This document shows, piece by piece, positions 45,749-58,474 of a stretch of DNA of 64,000 bases. The notes beneath the pieces are model-generated. The model made no database searches and was not told the origin of the DNA. It saw only the letters and a program-made list of their open reading frames with translations. The stretch comes from Clavelina lepadiformis (lineage: Eukaryota; Chordata; Ascidiacea; Aplousobranchia; Clavelinidae), in assembly GCF_947623445.1 (NCBI RefSeq), contig NC_135240.1:28148001-28212000 (forward strand), in the 5' to 3' direction. Within the stretch, counting starts at the first letter, position 1; every line of letters starts with the position of its first letter. The translations under genes were made by a program, and so were the position numbers.

Positions 45749-48700
45749 TCTAACCTCTTCTCAGCCGAAAGGTTTTAATATTACAACAGAAATAGTTTAC
45801 AAGAAAAGGTTTTTATTGTAGGTGCTGTGCACTCTGTCAATATTACGCATAATCAAGAACATAGTATACCACTGCTTATAAGATGTCTATTGAGTTGCAA
45901 TCACCATGACTAGTGTAGAAAACTCATCTGTTCGTTTTGGTGATTTTCTCTATCTGCCTCTACTTGTTGGTAGAAGTGCGAGCTTATAAAACTTGAAGCG
46001 ATGGGAGTGAAAATGTTCGACAAGAAAAATACCGCATTTCAGAACATGTGCATCGAGGAAAACACTGTGTTGGCAATGGGAGATACATGTAGTTAAAGCT
46101 GACACGTAGATTGACGAGGTCAGGGTGGGAGGGAGTGTCTGAAACAGCATGTTTAACTTTAATGGCCCATGAATTATTACATTATGTTCCTTGATTTCTG
46201 TTCCCTTTAATCTTTTGTTTTACCGACATCCATCTGATTTCCTTAATGACTAAGGTCGTTCGATTAAACCAGGCCTGTACAACATACAGCCCGCGCAGTT
46301 TAATGCGGTCTGTATAACATTTTTCGGTTTATTACTTCAATTTTAAATAAGTGTGGACTTGTTTGCGTATTGCATGATCTCACATTATTGCTATAATTAT
46401 TGGCGAAAACAATCCAAGCTTTGTTGTATTGTCTCTGCACAATGCGCATAGTCTAGTAATTTCATTTTTTCCTAACTCGGCAATATCTATTATTTGACTG
46501 TATCGCATTGTATACACCTTATAATGGTTACATTATGACAAATTAATATTTCGTTGCTGTGTTACTTGTGTGAAGTATTACACAACAAACATATCTGTCA
46601 TAATGACCGCGTATGTTGGCGGTAACTGTTAGAATACGAGCGAGGACGATTGATAACTTGTTTTACTTCTGCTTCGATGGTATGAGTTCTCATTTCTCAA
46701 ACGGCGTGATTATGCTGTTAGTTGCTTATTCTGTCTATATGTATATTACTAAATTATAAAGTTTCCATTTTATTTATTATAACACAAAGGCTTTTGCCTT
46801 TGGGCAAATCTTACTGAATGTTACATTGCGCTTGGTAACATGTGAAATTAATCACGTAAAAAGGAAAGATTGTAAACATTACATCGGTATATATATGTGA
46901 CACACAAGTTCAATCGAGGAAATTATCTGACGTCATTAAGAAGAATTCAAGTCCGGTCAACAACTGAATTGCAAAATCTCAAAATAAAATTCAAGCTTTT
47001 CGAAAAACAACTCATGACTCGTGACGTAATCGTCACAACATCAATGTTAGTATGCGGCCCGCGAAGAAGAGTTTTTGTTGTTGCGGTCCTTATGGAAGCT
47101 ATATCAAAATATTACAGTCCAGACATCGCCGCAAATATACTTGGAAAGTCATTAAACTCAAGCAAGCATTGTATATTCCGCTCTCGCCTTATTGTTCTCA
47201 TTGTCTAAACTCTAATCCGTAGTGTCATGCCAGGACAGGAGTATTTTTCATGCACCAAAAAGCATTATGAATGAGCTTCTTCTTGATGATTGGACATTTA
47301 AAACTGTATGCAGTGTCTGCGGTTAATATCGTATAGGTAGGCATTAATACGAAACTGAACGTTCATATCTACGAATGTTCATAAGTTGGATGTTGGTAAG
47401 TTGAGGAGTTACTGTAGCCTACTGAGCTTCGTCAATCTGCCCTGACGAAGCTGACCCGCATGGGTCTGCGGAATGCTTCGTCTTCTTTAGGGGTCAGAAG
47501 ATCAGCAAATACCTATGCAATAGAAAGTGGAAGCTAATTCGCATTTTTCAACGCATTCATAAATTGCGAACACATTCACAAATTGCGTACGCGTTCACAA
47601 TTTACGAACGCGTAAGTAAGATATTTTGCTTTACTAAAAGGTTCATAATCGCAATTTACGAACGTGTTGGCTTCATTTTTGCCTGGCGGGATGCTTCGTC
47701 TTTGTTAGGGATCAGAAGATACCCATGCAACAGAATGTGGAAGCTAATTTTACCGCCATATGTCTTAGGCCCAAAGAAATTGTTTCTGTGACCAACCTTT
47801 ATAGATCATGACCCATAGGTCAAGAAATACACTGCATCAGACTGTAATCAAGTGCACCGCAAATCATTCCAAGCAACCGTTACGCGTCATAAACGATTTA
47901 CACAAATAGTCTTGCTGTGTGGTGCGCAGCTACACCCCATGTTTCAGCCAATCATGCGCAAGCTTGTCATTTATCACGTTTCAATGTCGTGAGCTCGAGC
48001 AAAATGAGCATATCAAACTGCAGTTATTGGTGTATTGGCAGGTTCGACAGTTCGTGGAAAAAAGTTTTACAGCGGCGCCTATTGGGCGTTGAGCAATGTG
48101 CAGTAACGGTCAAAAATTCTATAGCACAGCATTAGAAAAAATGTTGATTCGTGTGGTTTTAGTTAATTAAATGAGTAAATTTAAATTAGTTTTGAGTCAT
48201 CTTAAAAAGTACGTGTTCGGTTTGATATCGAAAATCCTAGAACCATATAGAACTTCCGTGCCTATTGCTCAAGAAAATCTTCCGCGAGCTTTAGTTTGCC
48301 CAACCCTGCCTTGTTCTACAACAATTTTTTACCAATGTTTCACTACGGTACTAGAGTATTGCGTTCTTGACTTTATGCTGTTACCAGCCGTGAATTCAAT
48401 TTTTCAGTAATGACCAAAACTGATCTCGGTAAGCCTTGCGGGACAATAACAGCTGCTTAAACAAGGGCGACAAATGAATTTTGTTTTCTTTGACACTGCT
48501 TTGTAAAAACATCTATACAAAACAAAAGGAGATTTGCAAAACTTTTTGGACATGTTTGCATGTTTAGCGTTCATGTTCGCATATTAACGGCAATGTTTAT
48601 TAAAATCTATTTCTTTACTTTGTGAGAGCAATTGTTTTGTTAACGAGCCAGTAAGTTAGCGCTCGGGTAATTCTTCTAGTTAATTTTGTTGATAGTTCAG

Positions 48701-49827
48701 CAAGCACATTGTCAATAAAGAAATAGCCGTGGCGGCGCGCGGAGTGGTGTAACAAAAGAGAAAAAGAATCGCTTGAAGTACCTACCGCCTTTACTATTGA
48801 AAAAGTGTGCAGTTCAGAGATCGTTCTGCGAGGACTTAGGTAACCCAAAGTGTATGCGCATTTCAGCATTTTTGTTTAATGGTGTCGTATAGTTCATTTT
48901 TCGTCCTTGTCTGCGGGGGAAAGAAAAATAAAATACTAACCATCGTAGCGTGATAAAATAACAACTTCACCAGCAAACAATGAACGGTAGAAAGTAGCTT
49001 AGTATAGGGGCTTAAAACGTGCAAGAAGCCGAAAATAATGAAATGCTAAAAATGATTAATGCTTGAGACAACCACTAAACCTAACGTACTATAAGCAGGT
49101 TGAAAGAAGCAATTAACGACGACAAAACAACGCCGGCGAAAACAAAAATACGTAATAAGTATATTTAATTTACTGTATGTCACTGCATTTCATATTGGTG
49201 TGCCATTAGACAAAGGATGCACAATAAATTACAGTATTGGGTTTCCACGATTATTATTATCGGTAACTTGTTATCCGGTATTTAATTATCCTGTTGCCTG
49301 ATGAAGCGACTTTATGAGCCAACTACATACACTTAAACAAACCAACTGTGTAGTCTCGTGCAGTTATAGCTATACATTATGTCTAGCTCGGACATCATAG
49401 CCTACTCATTAATGTTAATAATGTTACTGTACTTGTGTCTAACTACGTCAGGATCTATACATTATGATAAAAAAAGTGAATTCATCATTTATTCTTTTAA
49501 CGTTAAACAAGAAAATTAATTTCAGTGTTAGTACGTTGGTGATTTCAGAATACATGCGGCACACGAAAAATTGAAGGAAAAAGGTAAAGAAAGTGGTTAT
49601 AATATTGAAAAACTGCTCATAGTAAAAGGAGGATTTTATATGGCAAAATTTGTTACAGTACCAAAATGGTCATATAAAGCGGTGTTCACTTTATGCTTGG
49701 TTACCAGCCTATTTAACGGATTTGACTGTATTTACTTCTTTGAAATGCCATGTTTTTAACATGCATCACATATACAGCAGTTAATTTGTGTGAGTTTTAA
49801 AGTAGTCAGTTAAATATGTGTCGCGAG
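45749..49827. other. Long spacer; one local tandem duplication
   Basis: Reading frames here show no family resemblance. At about 47450-47770 a segment of about 220 bp is duplicated in tandem: GAATGCTTCGTCTTCTTTAG and GGATGCTTCGTCTTTGTTAG mark its two copies. Short AATTGCGAACGC-like repeats lie between them. Near 46275-46340 one hAT-like end is present without a partner. Confidence 0.4.
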
Positions 49828-50065
49828 CAATGTTCCCTCTAATTTTTCACGAGTCTGAGCAAACACACTAACTCTCTGAGCGGTCCCTTGGACCACTGTG
49901 AGCAACATCAGACGTGCCACGTGCGCACTGTGGCCATTATTATGCGTTTATTCTATTTTTAATTCAGGTTGGCTTATTTTCTTGTGCGCAACACAGATTT
50001 TCTGTGCGCGGAGATCGTGTCAGCAGTGCGCATTTGCGCACGCGCGCAGCTTAGAGGGAACATTG
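49828..50065. mobile_element. hAT MITE upstream of HGD, duplication GTCGCGAG
   Basis: The termini CAATGTTCCCTCTAA and TTAGAGGGAACATTG are perfect inverses. The octamer GTCGCGAG lies on both sides (49820-49827 and 50066-50073). It is 238 bp and GC-richer than its surroundings, and it ends only 172 bp before the HGD start codon, within the likely promoter. Confidence 0.93.
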
Positions 50066-50237
50066 GTCGCGAGCATATTATTATTTTATCAATGTCTAAC
50101 CGGTTTTATGTTATATTTAAATGTGATTTTAGCTTTGTCATTTAAGCGATTAGCTGTTGCAGTAGAGGCAACATATTTTTCTAGTAAACAAACAGTATAC
50201 TCTATTTATATTGTACTTGTGTGATCCTTGGTTTAAA

Positions 50238-51554
50238 ATGACTAACATTTTAAAATATCAATGTGGATTTGGAAATCACTTTTCATCTGAAGACCCACGT
50301 TGCCCAGACTCATTACCTAAGGATCAGAATAGTCCACAGAGGTGTCCTTATGGTTTGTATGCCGAACAGCTTTCAGGAAGTGCATTTACATGCCCTCGGA
50401 ATAGCAACCAACGGAGTTGGTTATATCGGATTTTACCTTCTGCCAAGCATGAGCCATTTCAGCCATATGCAGGTGGAAGTGGAATTATATCCTCATGGGA
50501 TGAAATTGATCCCAACCCCAATCAGATGCGGTGGAAGCCTTTCAAAATACCAGATGGAAATGTAGATTTTGTTGATGGGATGCAGACAATATGTGGTGGT
50601 GGTGATATTCGCTCAAGACATGGGATTGCAGTGTATGTTTATGTTTGTACAGTTAGTATGAACGATAAGGCAATATATAGTTCAGATGGGGACTTCTTAA
50701 TTGTTCCACAACAGGGTACGTTGAAAGTAACAACAGAATTTGGTATCATGGAAGTATCACCTGGTGAAATATGTGTAATCCAGCAAGGGATGAGATTTAA
50801 TGTTGACGTCAGTGAACCAAGCAGAGGTTATATTCTTGAAGTTTTTGGAGTTCATTTTCAGCTCCCTGATTTGGGTCCAATTGGAGCAAATGGATTGGCC
50901 AATCCACGAGACTTTTTAACACCAGTGGCATACTTCGAGGATCGTAAATGTCAGTACACAATAGTATCTAAGTACCAAGGCAAGCTGTTTGCTGCTAAAC
51001 AACAGCACTCTCCCTTTGATGTTGTTGCATGGCATGGAAACTATGCTCCATACAAGTATAATTTAGACAACTTCATGGCTGTGAATGCTGTCAGCTATGA
51101 CCATCCTGATCCATCTATTTTCACAGTTTTAACAGCCCAGACAACTCGACCGGGTATAGCTCTGGCAGACTTTGTTGTGTTTCCTCCCCGCTGGTCAGTT
51201 CATGAAAGAACCTTCAGGCCACCATATTACCACCGAAATTGCATGAGTGAATTTATGGGAATTATAAAAGGAAAATATGAGGCCAAAGCAGAAAGTTCAC
51301 CGGGAAGTGCAACTTTGCATAGCATGATGACCCCTCATGGCCCAGACACTGCTTGTTTTGAAACAGCTTCAACTGCAGAATTAGCTCCAGAATACATTGG
51401 AAAAGGATCTCTTGCCTTTATGTTTGAATCTTCTCTTAGCATGGCTTTGACAAAATGGGGAAATGAATCATGCGGCTGTGTTGATAAAGATTATTACAAA
51501 TGCTGGCAAGACTTGAAATCACACTTTAAGTGTCCAGATGCTGAAAAGTGTTAA
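50238..51554 (+). CDS. HGD: Homogentisate 1,2-dioxygenase, intronless
   Basis: One uninterrupted frame encodes 438 residues, close to the 445 of human HGD. ATG 50238 gives [19 protein letters not shown], which aligns with the family N-terminus. Codons upstream in frame lack an ATG. The iron ligands are all present in the family motifs: His in RPPYYHRN, Glu in CMSEFMG, and His in MTPHGPD. The C-terminal [15 protein letters not shown] segment is also conserved. The enzyme opens the ring of homogentisate to maleylacetoacetate in tyrosine and phenylalanine breakdown, in the cytosol. The complete absence of introns is unusual, because vertebrate HGD has many. No poly(A) tract or target duplication supports a retrocopy. 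A possible acceptor (TTTTTCTAG, ending about 50184) could join a non-coding exon or a spliced leader. AATAAA lies at 51638-51643. Confidence 0.96.
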   Translation: MTNILKYQCGFGNHFSSEDPRCPDSLPKDQNSPQRCPYGLYAEQLSGSAFTCPRNSNQRSWLYRILPSAKHEPFQPYAGGSGIISSWDEIDPNPNQMRWKPFKIPDGNVDFVDGMQTICGGGDIRSRHGIAVYVYVCTVSMNDKAIYSSDGDFLIVPQQGTLKVTTEFGIMEVSPGEICVIQQGMRFNVDVSEPSRGYILEVFGVHFQLPDLGPIGANGLANPRDFLTPVAYFEDRKCQYTIVSKYQGKLFAAKQQHSPFDVVAWHGNYAPYKYNLDNFMAVNAVSYDHPDPSIFTVLTAQTTRPGIALADFVVFPPRWSVHERTFRPPYYHRNCMSEFMGIIKGKYEAKAESSPGSATLHSMMTPHGPDTACFETASTAELAPEYIGKGSLAFMFESSLSMALTKWGNESCGCVDKDYYKCWQDLKSHFKCPDAEKC

Positions 51555-52579
51555 GTATAGGCAGAAGTACTTTTTAACTTGCCCATTTTATGTAATTAAT
51601 TGTCATAATAGAAGTCTTTGTCCTTACCACTGTTAAGAATAAATTTCTGAAACAAGTGTTATGGTATAGAACTTACTCCTTGAAAAATAGGTTTTTGGTG
51701 ATTGTTTGAACTTAAAGATTTGGGACTTCTATAACATAGTAAATTAGTTTAAATCTAAAAACGATAGAACGTTGGAAGTTTATTTTCGGGGTGGAAATAT
51801 CTATTGACTAATAAAGTTGATAGTGGTTGTTTCCAATATGAGTGGTGATATGCATGTTATTTGTTCTTCTACAAGTTTTAATCATTTTTATGAATTATGC
51901 TTCTTTTTTTATGCACTACTTGGCAGTGCTACATTGTAATTTTTGTACCTACCAAGTGGTTCTTGTGCTTCTTTGACACAAAAATATTTCATTCATGATA
52001 TAATGCTACACAAGCAACGTAGTTGCACATTTGTCACTATTCTATTCTCACTAAGCCACAACGTTAATATGCAGATGATATACTGTATTTATACAATTTT
52101 CTGCAAGATAATTGGTGATACCCTTGGACTGTGAATTATATTATGCATATGCCATATACAGAGCATTTTAGCTTGTACGTCTAGCGTCGTGGCTTTGGCT
52201 CATAAACTACTGTACTCCATTTATCCCGTAATTAGTGCAAATGTTGTTTTCCTTCTGATTCCAACCTGGCGTGTTCAAATCTCCGGCGAAGTCATGCATC
52301 AATATAGAGAAGTTTTACTTTCAATTTTAACACATATCAGATAAACCAAGACAGAACGCTGAGTAAAAACCAATAATAAACTTTGACAGACTTCAGTGAA
52401 ATAAATGTTTCTAATAAAAGTTGCTGAACAAATTACTTGCGCGCAATTGAACAAACAACGAGCTGTGAACAAGGGTGACATGATTCAACAACAGCGACGC
52501 AGAATTCCAACTCGACCCTGAAGCAACCCTAAAGCCATTCTTTGGCTTTGAGTAATTGGTGCAGCCATATGCTTTAGGT
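51555..52579. other. 3' flank of HGD
   Basis: Beyond the poly(A) signal at 51638 no gene or repeat is visible. Confidence 0.4.
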
Positions 52580-52884
52580 CAGCGTGGTCCAACTGCAGGC
52601 CCGCGGGCCAAAGTTGGCCCGCGAGCACCGATTTTTTGGCCCGCGAACTGATAGTCAGCTTTGATAGTCGCTATTGTCGAGGAAGAACCTCGACCGCAGA
52701 TGTCACATTGATCAGCATTTAATAGCTAAATTTTGAACTATTCTAATTTCAGTTCTAATATCAATGTCACATTGTTCTTCAGTTCTAATTTCACATTTCT
52801 TCAGTTCTAATTTAAAAACATTGGCCCGCAAGATAAAAAATTTTTTTGATTTTGGCCCGCGATGAAAAGAAGTTGGACCACGCT
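52580..52884. mobile_element. hAT MITE, duplication CTTTAGGT
   Basis: The ends CAGCGTGGTCCAACTGCAGG and GTTGGACCACGCTG are inverted counterparts, with CTTTAGGT on both sides (52572-52579 and 52885-52892). GGCCCGCG motifs repeat near both ends. It is 305 bp and non-coding. Confidence 0.92.
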
Positions 52885-53019
52885 GCTTTAGGTGAAAGTG
52901 ACCAATATTATGCGTTTTAATTAAAACATTATCAGTCCATTCCAACAACCAATGCAGATATTCAAGGCAATCGATTGGTCCGAAGGCCAACCAGTCAAAA
53001 CAAGTGGAAATCGGAATTA

Positions 53020-53700
53020 ACTGGCGGTAGTCTTGTTGGTCTACCTCAAAGATAACCAGATAATTTCAGAAACAACCGCAAGCAGGGTAAGGTACGAGAC
53101 CTATCTCACAGCCAACTGGGCAAGACAAGTGAAATCCTGGGTTCAACTACCCACAGGGTTGCCTTGGAGACCTTCCCAATGGCCAAAAAGACATGACAAG
53201 TGAAATAGAAGATTAACTACTCACAAGGTAGGCTTCGAGAACTATCTATAGGCCAACCAGGCCACTGGATATGCAATGTAGCTTTCCAGCATTACCGAAT
53301 CGAAAATTCAACATATAAATATGGTTTGGGTTATTCGAGGAATCCCACAACTAAAATGACAAACACACACAACGAAAGGGACCATTTTGAAACGTGGCTA
53401 CTCACAACTGTCGAGCAAACAAACTGAAAACCAGAAAACTGACACAGTTCCGACCAAATATGTTAAAAAAAATTGCTAAAAGCATTGAACAAGTTCCACG
53501 CACAACGCTTTAAAGGAAATGCGGCCACAAAGCATGAAAGTCAAAAATGGTTAAACCTTTCTAAGTATAATACACTAAAGTAAATGAGAAACTTTTCAGC
53601 AGATAAAATTTAAAAAAGTCTTTAAAATCAAGGGCAAGTCTATAAACAAGTTAGCCTTAAATCAAAGAGTAGCACAAGCTGCGCGCGTGACACATTAAAG
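53020..53700 (+). repeat. Inverted partner of 43620-44373 with its tandem array
   Basis: 53020-53260 holds the tandem array in reverse orientation to 44180-44373, and 53270-53700 is the reverse complement of 43620-44040. Order and adjacency are conserved, so this is one duplicated block. The following 600 bp (53700-54295) show no gene. Confidence 0.72.
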
Positions 53701-54295
53701 GGATATTGGCCAATAGAAAAAGCTTGCGTTTCCATGTCTGGCTTTGGGATCGGTCAAGCATGAAAAATTATCTTCAAAAGCCGTTGACAGTTGACACCCT
53801 CTTTGTCGCGGTACGTCACAGGGCAAAGGTTAGATCAAGCTTAAGCTCATTATACAACAATTACTTTACTAGTGGCCTATACCAGGATTTATGACCCAAT
53901 TGTTACGTTGCCATGACCACACCAGCACGGCACAGGTGCCAGCAACACACTGCCATGTTCTCTTCTAAACGTACGGACATTACCAACATCCAGATGTCGC
54001 CACCAATATTAGGCTTTGATGTTGGGCCACTTATTTTTGTAAACTGTGTCACTTCCACATATGAAAAATTATGCCTACTATTAGATCTGAAAAGTGGACA
54101 TGGAAAGGGCGTATTTGAGTGAGATGTTTGTCTCGCATTATCAAAACACTAACAGACAACGTTTTAAACCGAAGCGAAACGTAATATCAGTCCAAAGCAG
54201 AACGATTATTTAGAATGCAAATGCTAAAAAGCATTAATTGTTATGGTTTGCGAAAACATCATTCTAAAGTCAGCTGAAATACTTCAAATTACAAC

Positions 54296-56180
54296 CGATA
54301 AAAAATGACTTACTTTTCGCAGGAGACAATTAACAGCCCAATTATAAACGGCCAAGCTGCGGATCTCACAGCTGTTAACCTACATTTTATAAGGGAGTGC
54401 TTTTGTTGTTTGGGATTCAACATATGCCGGTAATTTTTGCTTAATCTGTCGGCCTCATTTTAATCTTTTGTCGAATGACCCAGTTGAAATTCTTCAGTTT
54501 TCTTCCCGCTTTGTTTCAACGCGATTTATTAATTGTCTCACGACCTGACCTACTTCAAATCTTGTTAACCTATTTCTTGTCTTCATTGTAATGTTTGTAT
54601 AAAAACCACCGACAAATTGCCATTCTGACATAAGACAGGGGACAGTCCACTAGCATGAGCTTGTGTGAGCACCAAAGTCGCTGGTTCTTCAACAAAATGC
54701 GAGTTTAGCAAATGCTGTTTCATACGATGCAGAGGTGCCCACACATTTTAAAGTTGTAAGTTATTTTGTGCGCTCTCATAGATAGATAGGCAATGTTATT
54801 GGGTATTAGTGAGAAACATTATTGTTCTTTTGTTTCAGCGGAAATGCCAAGAACATTTAATCGCGTTTAGAGCATGTGCCTTGCCGTGAGTAAAACCTGT
54901 GCAAAAGAAGCGGTAGAAAGCTGCAATGGAACACTTTGAAATGATAAACTTAAAGCAGCAATTGCAGGGGAAAGTTTTTCCTTTGCTGATGGCCCATCTA
55001 CTCAACTAGTTACTGTGCTGAATATGGATAAAGGCTCACACTCGGCTTAATACCTGGTATATATATGAATGCTGATTGCTTTTATGAGTGCTGGTTACTC
55101 TACTGTTTCTAAATAAAGACTTTTATCATTTCTTGTTCTGTGATGTTAGGCCTTTGGGAGATAAAACACAATTTTGCACTGAACACTTTTCTAATGAGTA
55201 GGTTACTAAGTTACTGCCGAAATTGGCATCATGGAATATGTGTATTGACAACAGATTTGTAACAAAAGCATTCAATTGTTTCAGGTACCTTCACTTCCAA
55301 TAAATGGTAAAAGTTTAACACATGCAAAGAGAAATGGAAATGAAATAGCAACTGTGCAAAACGAACTGAAGACAAGACAGAAATGAATAAACTGTCAAAG
55401 GATGCTCGTAAAACCGCAAGAGTTGCTATTATCAATTCCTGGATCAGGTACAATGTACAATTATACATCTGTCGGTGTCATGGATCCCGCCCATAAACGT
55501 GACATTTGTTGTGGAGAATTAATATTCCATGCATTGCTATCACACATTCATTTCTGCAGCCTATTGAGCTGTGGTAAATTAGTGGAACTATTATATTATT
55601 AGAGGAATAGTTACTTTGATGGTGACCGTTATATCCTTAAGGTACAAATGTGCAAGCTTTGATTAACCACGCTGCTGCGGAAAATCTTTATTCGTCTGAA
55701 ATCAATCTTGTCATCTGCAACAAAGTTAATGCTTTTGGTTTGAAAAGAGCACAAAGGCCTGTTACAAAGGTATATTCCGTTGGTATCGTGCAGAGTGAAC
55801 TAAAACTTATTTTGATGAAAGATGGCTGCATTGAATGTGTAATATTTTAAGGTTATTGGTCATAGGCAGTTTAAAAGTCGCGAGTTGTTTGATAAAGTTC
55901 TGGATGAGACTCTGGAGGATAATGAGACTGACATTATCAGTTTTGTCTTCCTGGCTTCATGCAGATTTTGTCAGGTTACAGAGATCCGTTACGATATTAT
56001 TTTTAAAGTTTACTAAAATCTGAAGCAACGTTGGTATTAATGAAAAGTTACTGTTGCTTGTGTTTTACAATTAAATTTATCTGCAGATGGGTTTGCGAGG
56101 AAATGGTGAGGACATATTGTTAACATTCATCCAAGCTTATCACCGTCATTCCGAGGAATGGATGCATACAAGTAAGTGCT
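54296..56180 (+). repeat. First unit of a 1.9-kb tandem duplication
   Basis: This unit aligns in direct orientation with 56692-58471, with the axis offset by about 2.28 kb, at high identity (roughly 95 percent by eye). It begins with the copied MITE-like block (54296-54730) and continues through GART-derived exons. Confidence 0.85.
54839..56172 (+). pseudogene. GART: GART pseudogene fragment, copy 1
   Basis: Exon remnants of the trifunctional purine enzyme lie in order between recognisable splice sites. 54839 onward carries the end of the AIR synthetase domain (EMPRTFN, then a stop where CG would follow, then AVSKTCAKEAVES). About 55400-55446 carries the start of the GAR transformylase domain (KTARVAI, then a one-base shift before PGSG). 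55642-55769 reads TNVQALINHAAAENLYSSEI. From 55852 the sequence reads VIGHRQFKSRELFDKV, and after a shift GFMQILSG. From 56087 it reads FARKW, a stop, then NIHPSLSPSFRGMDAYK, which holds the catalytic Asn-x-His. Frameshifts and stops make it non-functional. The rest of the C-terminus is absent. In intact GART this domain transfers formyl to GAR in purine synthesis. Confidence 0.85.
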
Positions 56181-56691
56181 GCAAGCTGGTGTTTGTGTTA
56201 CTGGCTGTAGTATTCATTTTGTCATAGTAAGTTTGCATCATCTTAGCAGAAGTGAATAACTTACAAGTAGAAACGGAAATGAACTGCGCAAAAATGTGCA
56301 ACTGAAAAGGGAAATCCGGGCATCACCTGCCTGAGAGGCAGAAGCTTCTAGACCTATTTAAAGGCGATTGAATTAGTTAATATTTATATTTAACTTTCAA
56401 AGCTTGTTGTAGTAAGCACTAAAGTTCTCTACAACATGAACGTGTGATTCGTTGAATGTTTTCCTCAGTAACGTTGTATCTCGCATGTTGACGCTTTCTA
56501 CAAAGTCTTGACTTGACTCAAATCACGTTATAGTATAGACGGGACAACATGATTAATGCGTAAAGATAACAAAACTCAATAATTTTTACTTTTTGATACG
56601 ATGACTTTTATGTAGTTTCTCCGGTTGTTATTTCAATGCACATTGCACAATTTCAATTCTGGGTTCTTGTTTCCTAAAAGATTTTTGAAAA
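56181..56691. repeat. Spacer between the tandem units, partly an inverted copy of 42055-42790
   Basis: 56380-56580 and 56610-56690 are reverse complements of 42590-42790 and 42055-42140. The part between those two in the other copy (about 42160-42540) is missing here. The first 200 bp show nothing recognisable. Confidence 0.6.
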
Positions 56692-58471
56692 ACGTTGTAG
56701 TTTCAACATATGCCCGTAATTTTTGCTTAATCTATGGGCCTGATCGTAATTTTTTGTCGAATGATCCTGTTGGATTTTTTCAGTTTTCTTCCCGCTTTGT
56801 TTTAACACGATTTAATTATTGTCTCACGACCTGACCTACTTCAAATCTTGTTAACCTATTTCTTGTCTTCATGGTAATGTTTGTATAAAAAACACCGACA
56901 AATTGCCATTTTGACATAAGACAGGGGAAAGTCCACTAGCTTGGGCTTGTGTGAGCACTAAAGTCGCTGGTTCTTCAACAAAATGCGAGATTAGCAAATG
57001 CTGTTTCATACGATGCAGAGGTGCCCACACATTTTAAGGTTGTGAGTTATTTTCTGCGCTCTCATAGCTCATAGGTAGATACACAAATGTTATTGGGTAT
57101 TAGTGAGAAACATTATTGTGCTTTGTTTCAGCGGAAATGCCAAGAACATTTAATCGCGTTTAGAGCATGTGCCTTGCCGTGAGTAAAACCTGTGCAAAAG
57201 AAGCGGTAGAAAGCTGCAATGGAACACTTTGAAATGATAAACTTAAAGCAGCAATTGCAGGGGAAAGTTTTCCTCTCTTCTGATGGCCCATCTACTCAAC
57301 AAGTTACTGTGCTGAATATGGATAAAGGCTCACACTCGGCTTAATACCTGGTATATATATGAATGCTGATTGCTTTTATGAGTGCTGGTTACTCTACTGT
57401 TTCTAAATAAAGACTTTTATCATTTCTTGTTCTGTGATGTTAGGCCTTTGGGAGATAAAACACAATTTTGCACTGAACACTTTTCTAATGAGTAGGTTAC
57501 TAAGTTACTGCCGAAATTAGCATCATGGAATATGTGTATTGACAACAGATTTGTAACAAAAGCATTCAATTGTTTCAGGTACCTTCACTTCCAATAAATG
57601 GTAAAAGTTTAACACATGCAAAGAGAAATGGAAATGAAATAGCAACTGTGCAAAACAAACTGAAGACAAGACAGAAATGAATAAACTGTCAAAGGATGCT
57701 CGTAAAACCGCAAGAGTTGCTATTATCAATTCTTGGATCAGGTACAATGTACAATTATACATCTGTCGGTGTCATGGATCCCGCCCATAAACGTGACATT
57801 TGTTGTGGAGAATTAATATTCCACGCATTGCTATCACACATTCATTTCTGCAGCTTATTGAACTGTGGTAAATTAGTGGAACTATTATATTATTAGAGGA
57901 ATAGTTACTTTGATGGTGACCGTTATATCCTTAAGGTACAAATGTGCAAGCTTTGATTAACCACGCTGCTGCGGAACAACTTTATTCTTATGAAATCAAT
58001 CTTGTCATCTGCAACAAAGTTAATGCTTTTGGTTTGAAATGAGCGCAAAAACCTGGTATAGTTACAAAGGTATATTCTGTTGGTATTGTGCAGAGTTAAC
58101 TAAAACTTATTTTGATGAAAGATGGCTGCATTGAATGTGTAACTTTTTCAGGTTATTGGTCATAGGCAGTTTAAAAGTCGCGAGTTGTTTGATAAAGTTC
58201 TGGATGAGACTCTGGAGGATAATGAGATTGACATTATCAGTTTTGTCTTCCTGGCTTCGAGCGGTTTTTGTCAGGTTACAGAGATCCGTTACGATTTTAT
58301 TTTTAAAGTTTACTAAAATCTGAAGCAACGTTGGTATTAATGAAAAGTTACTGTTGCTTGTGTTTGACAATTAAATTTATCTGCAGATGGGTTTGTGAGG
58401 AAATGATGAGGACATATTGTTAACACTCATCCAAGCTTATCACCGTCATTCAGAGGAATGGATGCATACAA
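56692..58471 (+). repeat. Second unit of the tandem duplication
   Basis: It is a direct copy of 54296-56180, again starting with the MITE-like block (56692-57012). It ends within the last GART-derived exon, where the inverted block 58475-58740 begins. Confidence 0.85.
57132..58471 (+). pseudogene. GART: GART pseudogene fragment, copy 2
   Basis: It has the same exon remnants as copy 1, with further decay. The QALINHAA exon acquires a TGA after GLK. The last exon reads FVRK followed by stops, and the catalytic NIHPS has become NTHPS. The one-base shift before PGSG and the shift before GFMQILSG are shared with copy 1, so those lesions predate the duplication. Copy 2 has since changed the Met of GFM. 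Confidence 0.83.
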
Positions 58472-58474
58472 ATT

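Noticed and set aside
46275-46345. hAT-like end CAGGCCTGTACAAC
   Set aside because: No inverted partner or octamer duplication was found within a plausible distance.
46897-47208. Open frame of 103 codons
   Set aside because: No conserved motif, splice context or repeat partner. The length is within chance for this composition.
50238-51700. HGD as a recent processed retrocopy
   Set aside because: No poly(A) tract or flanking duplication is visible, and the frame is fully intact.
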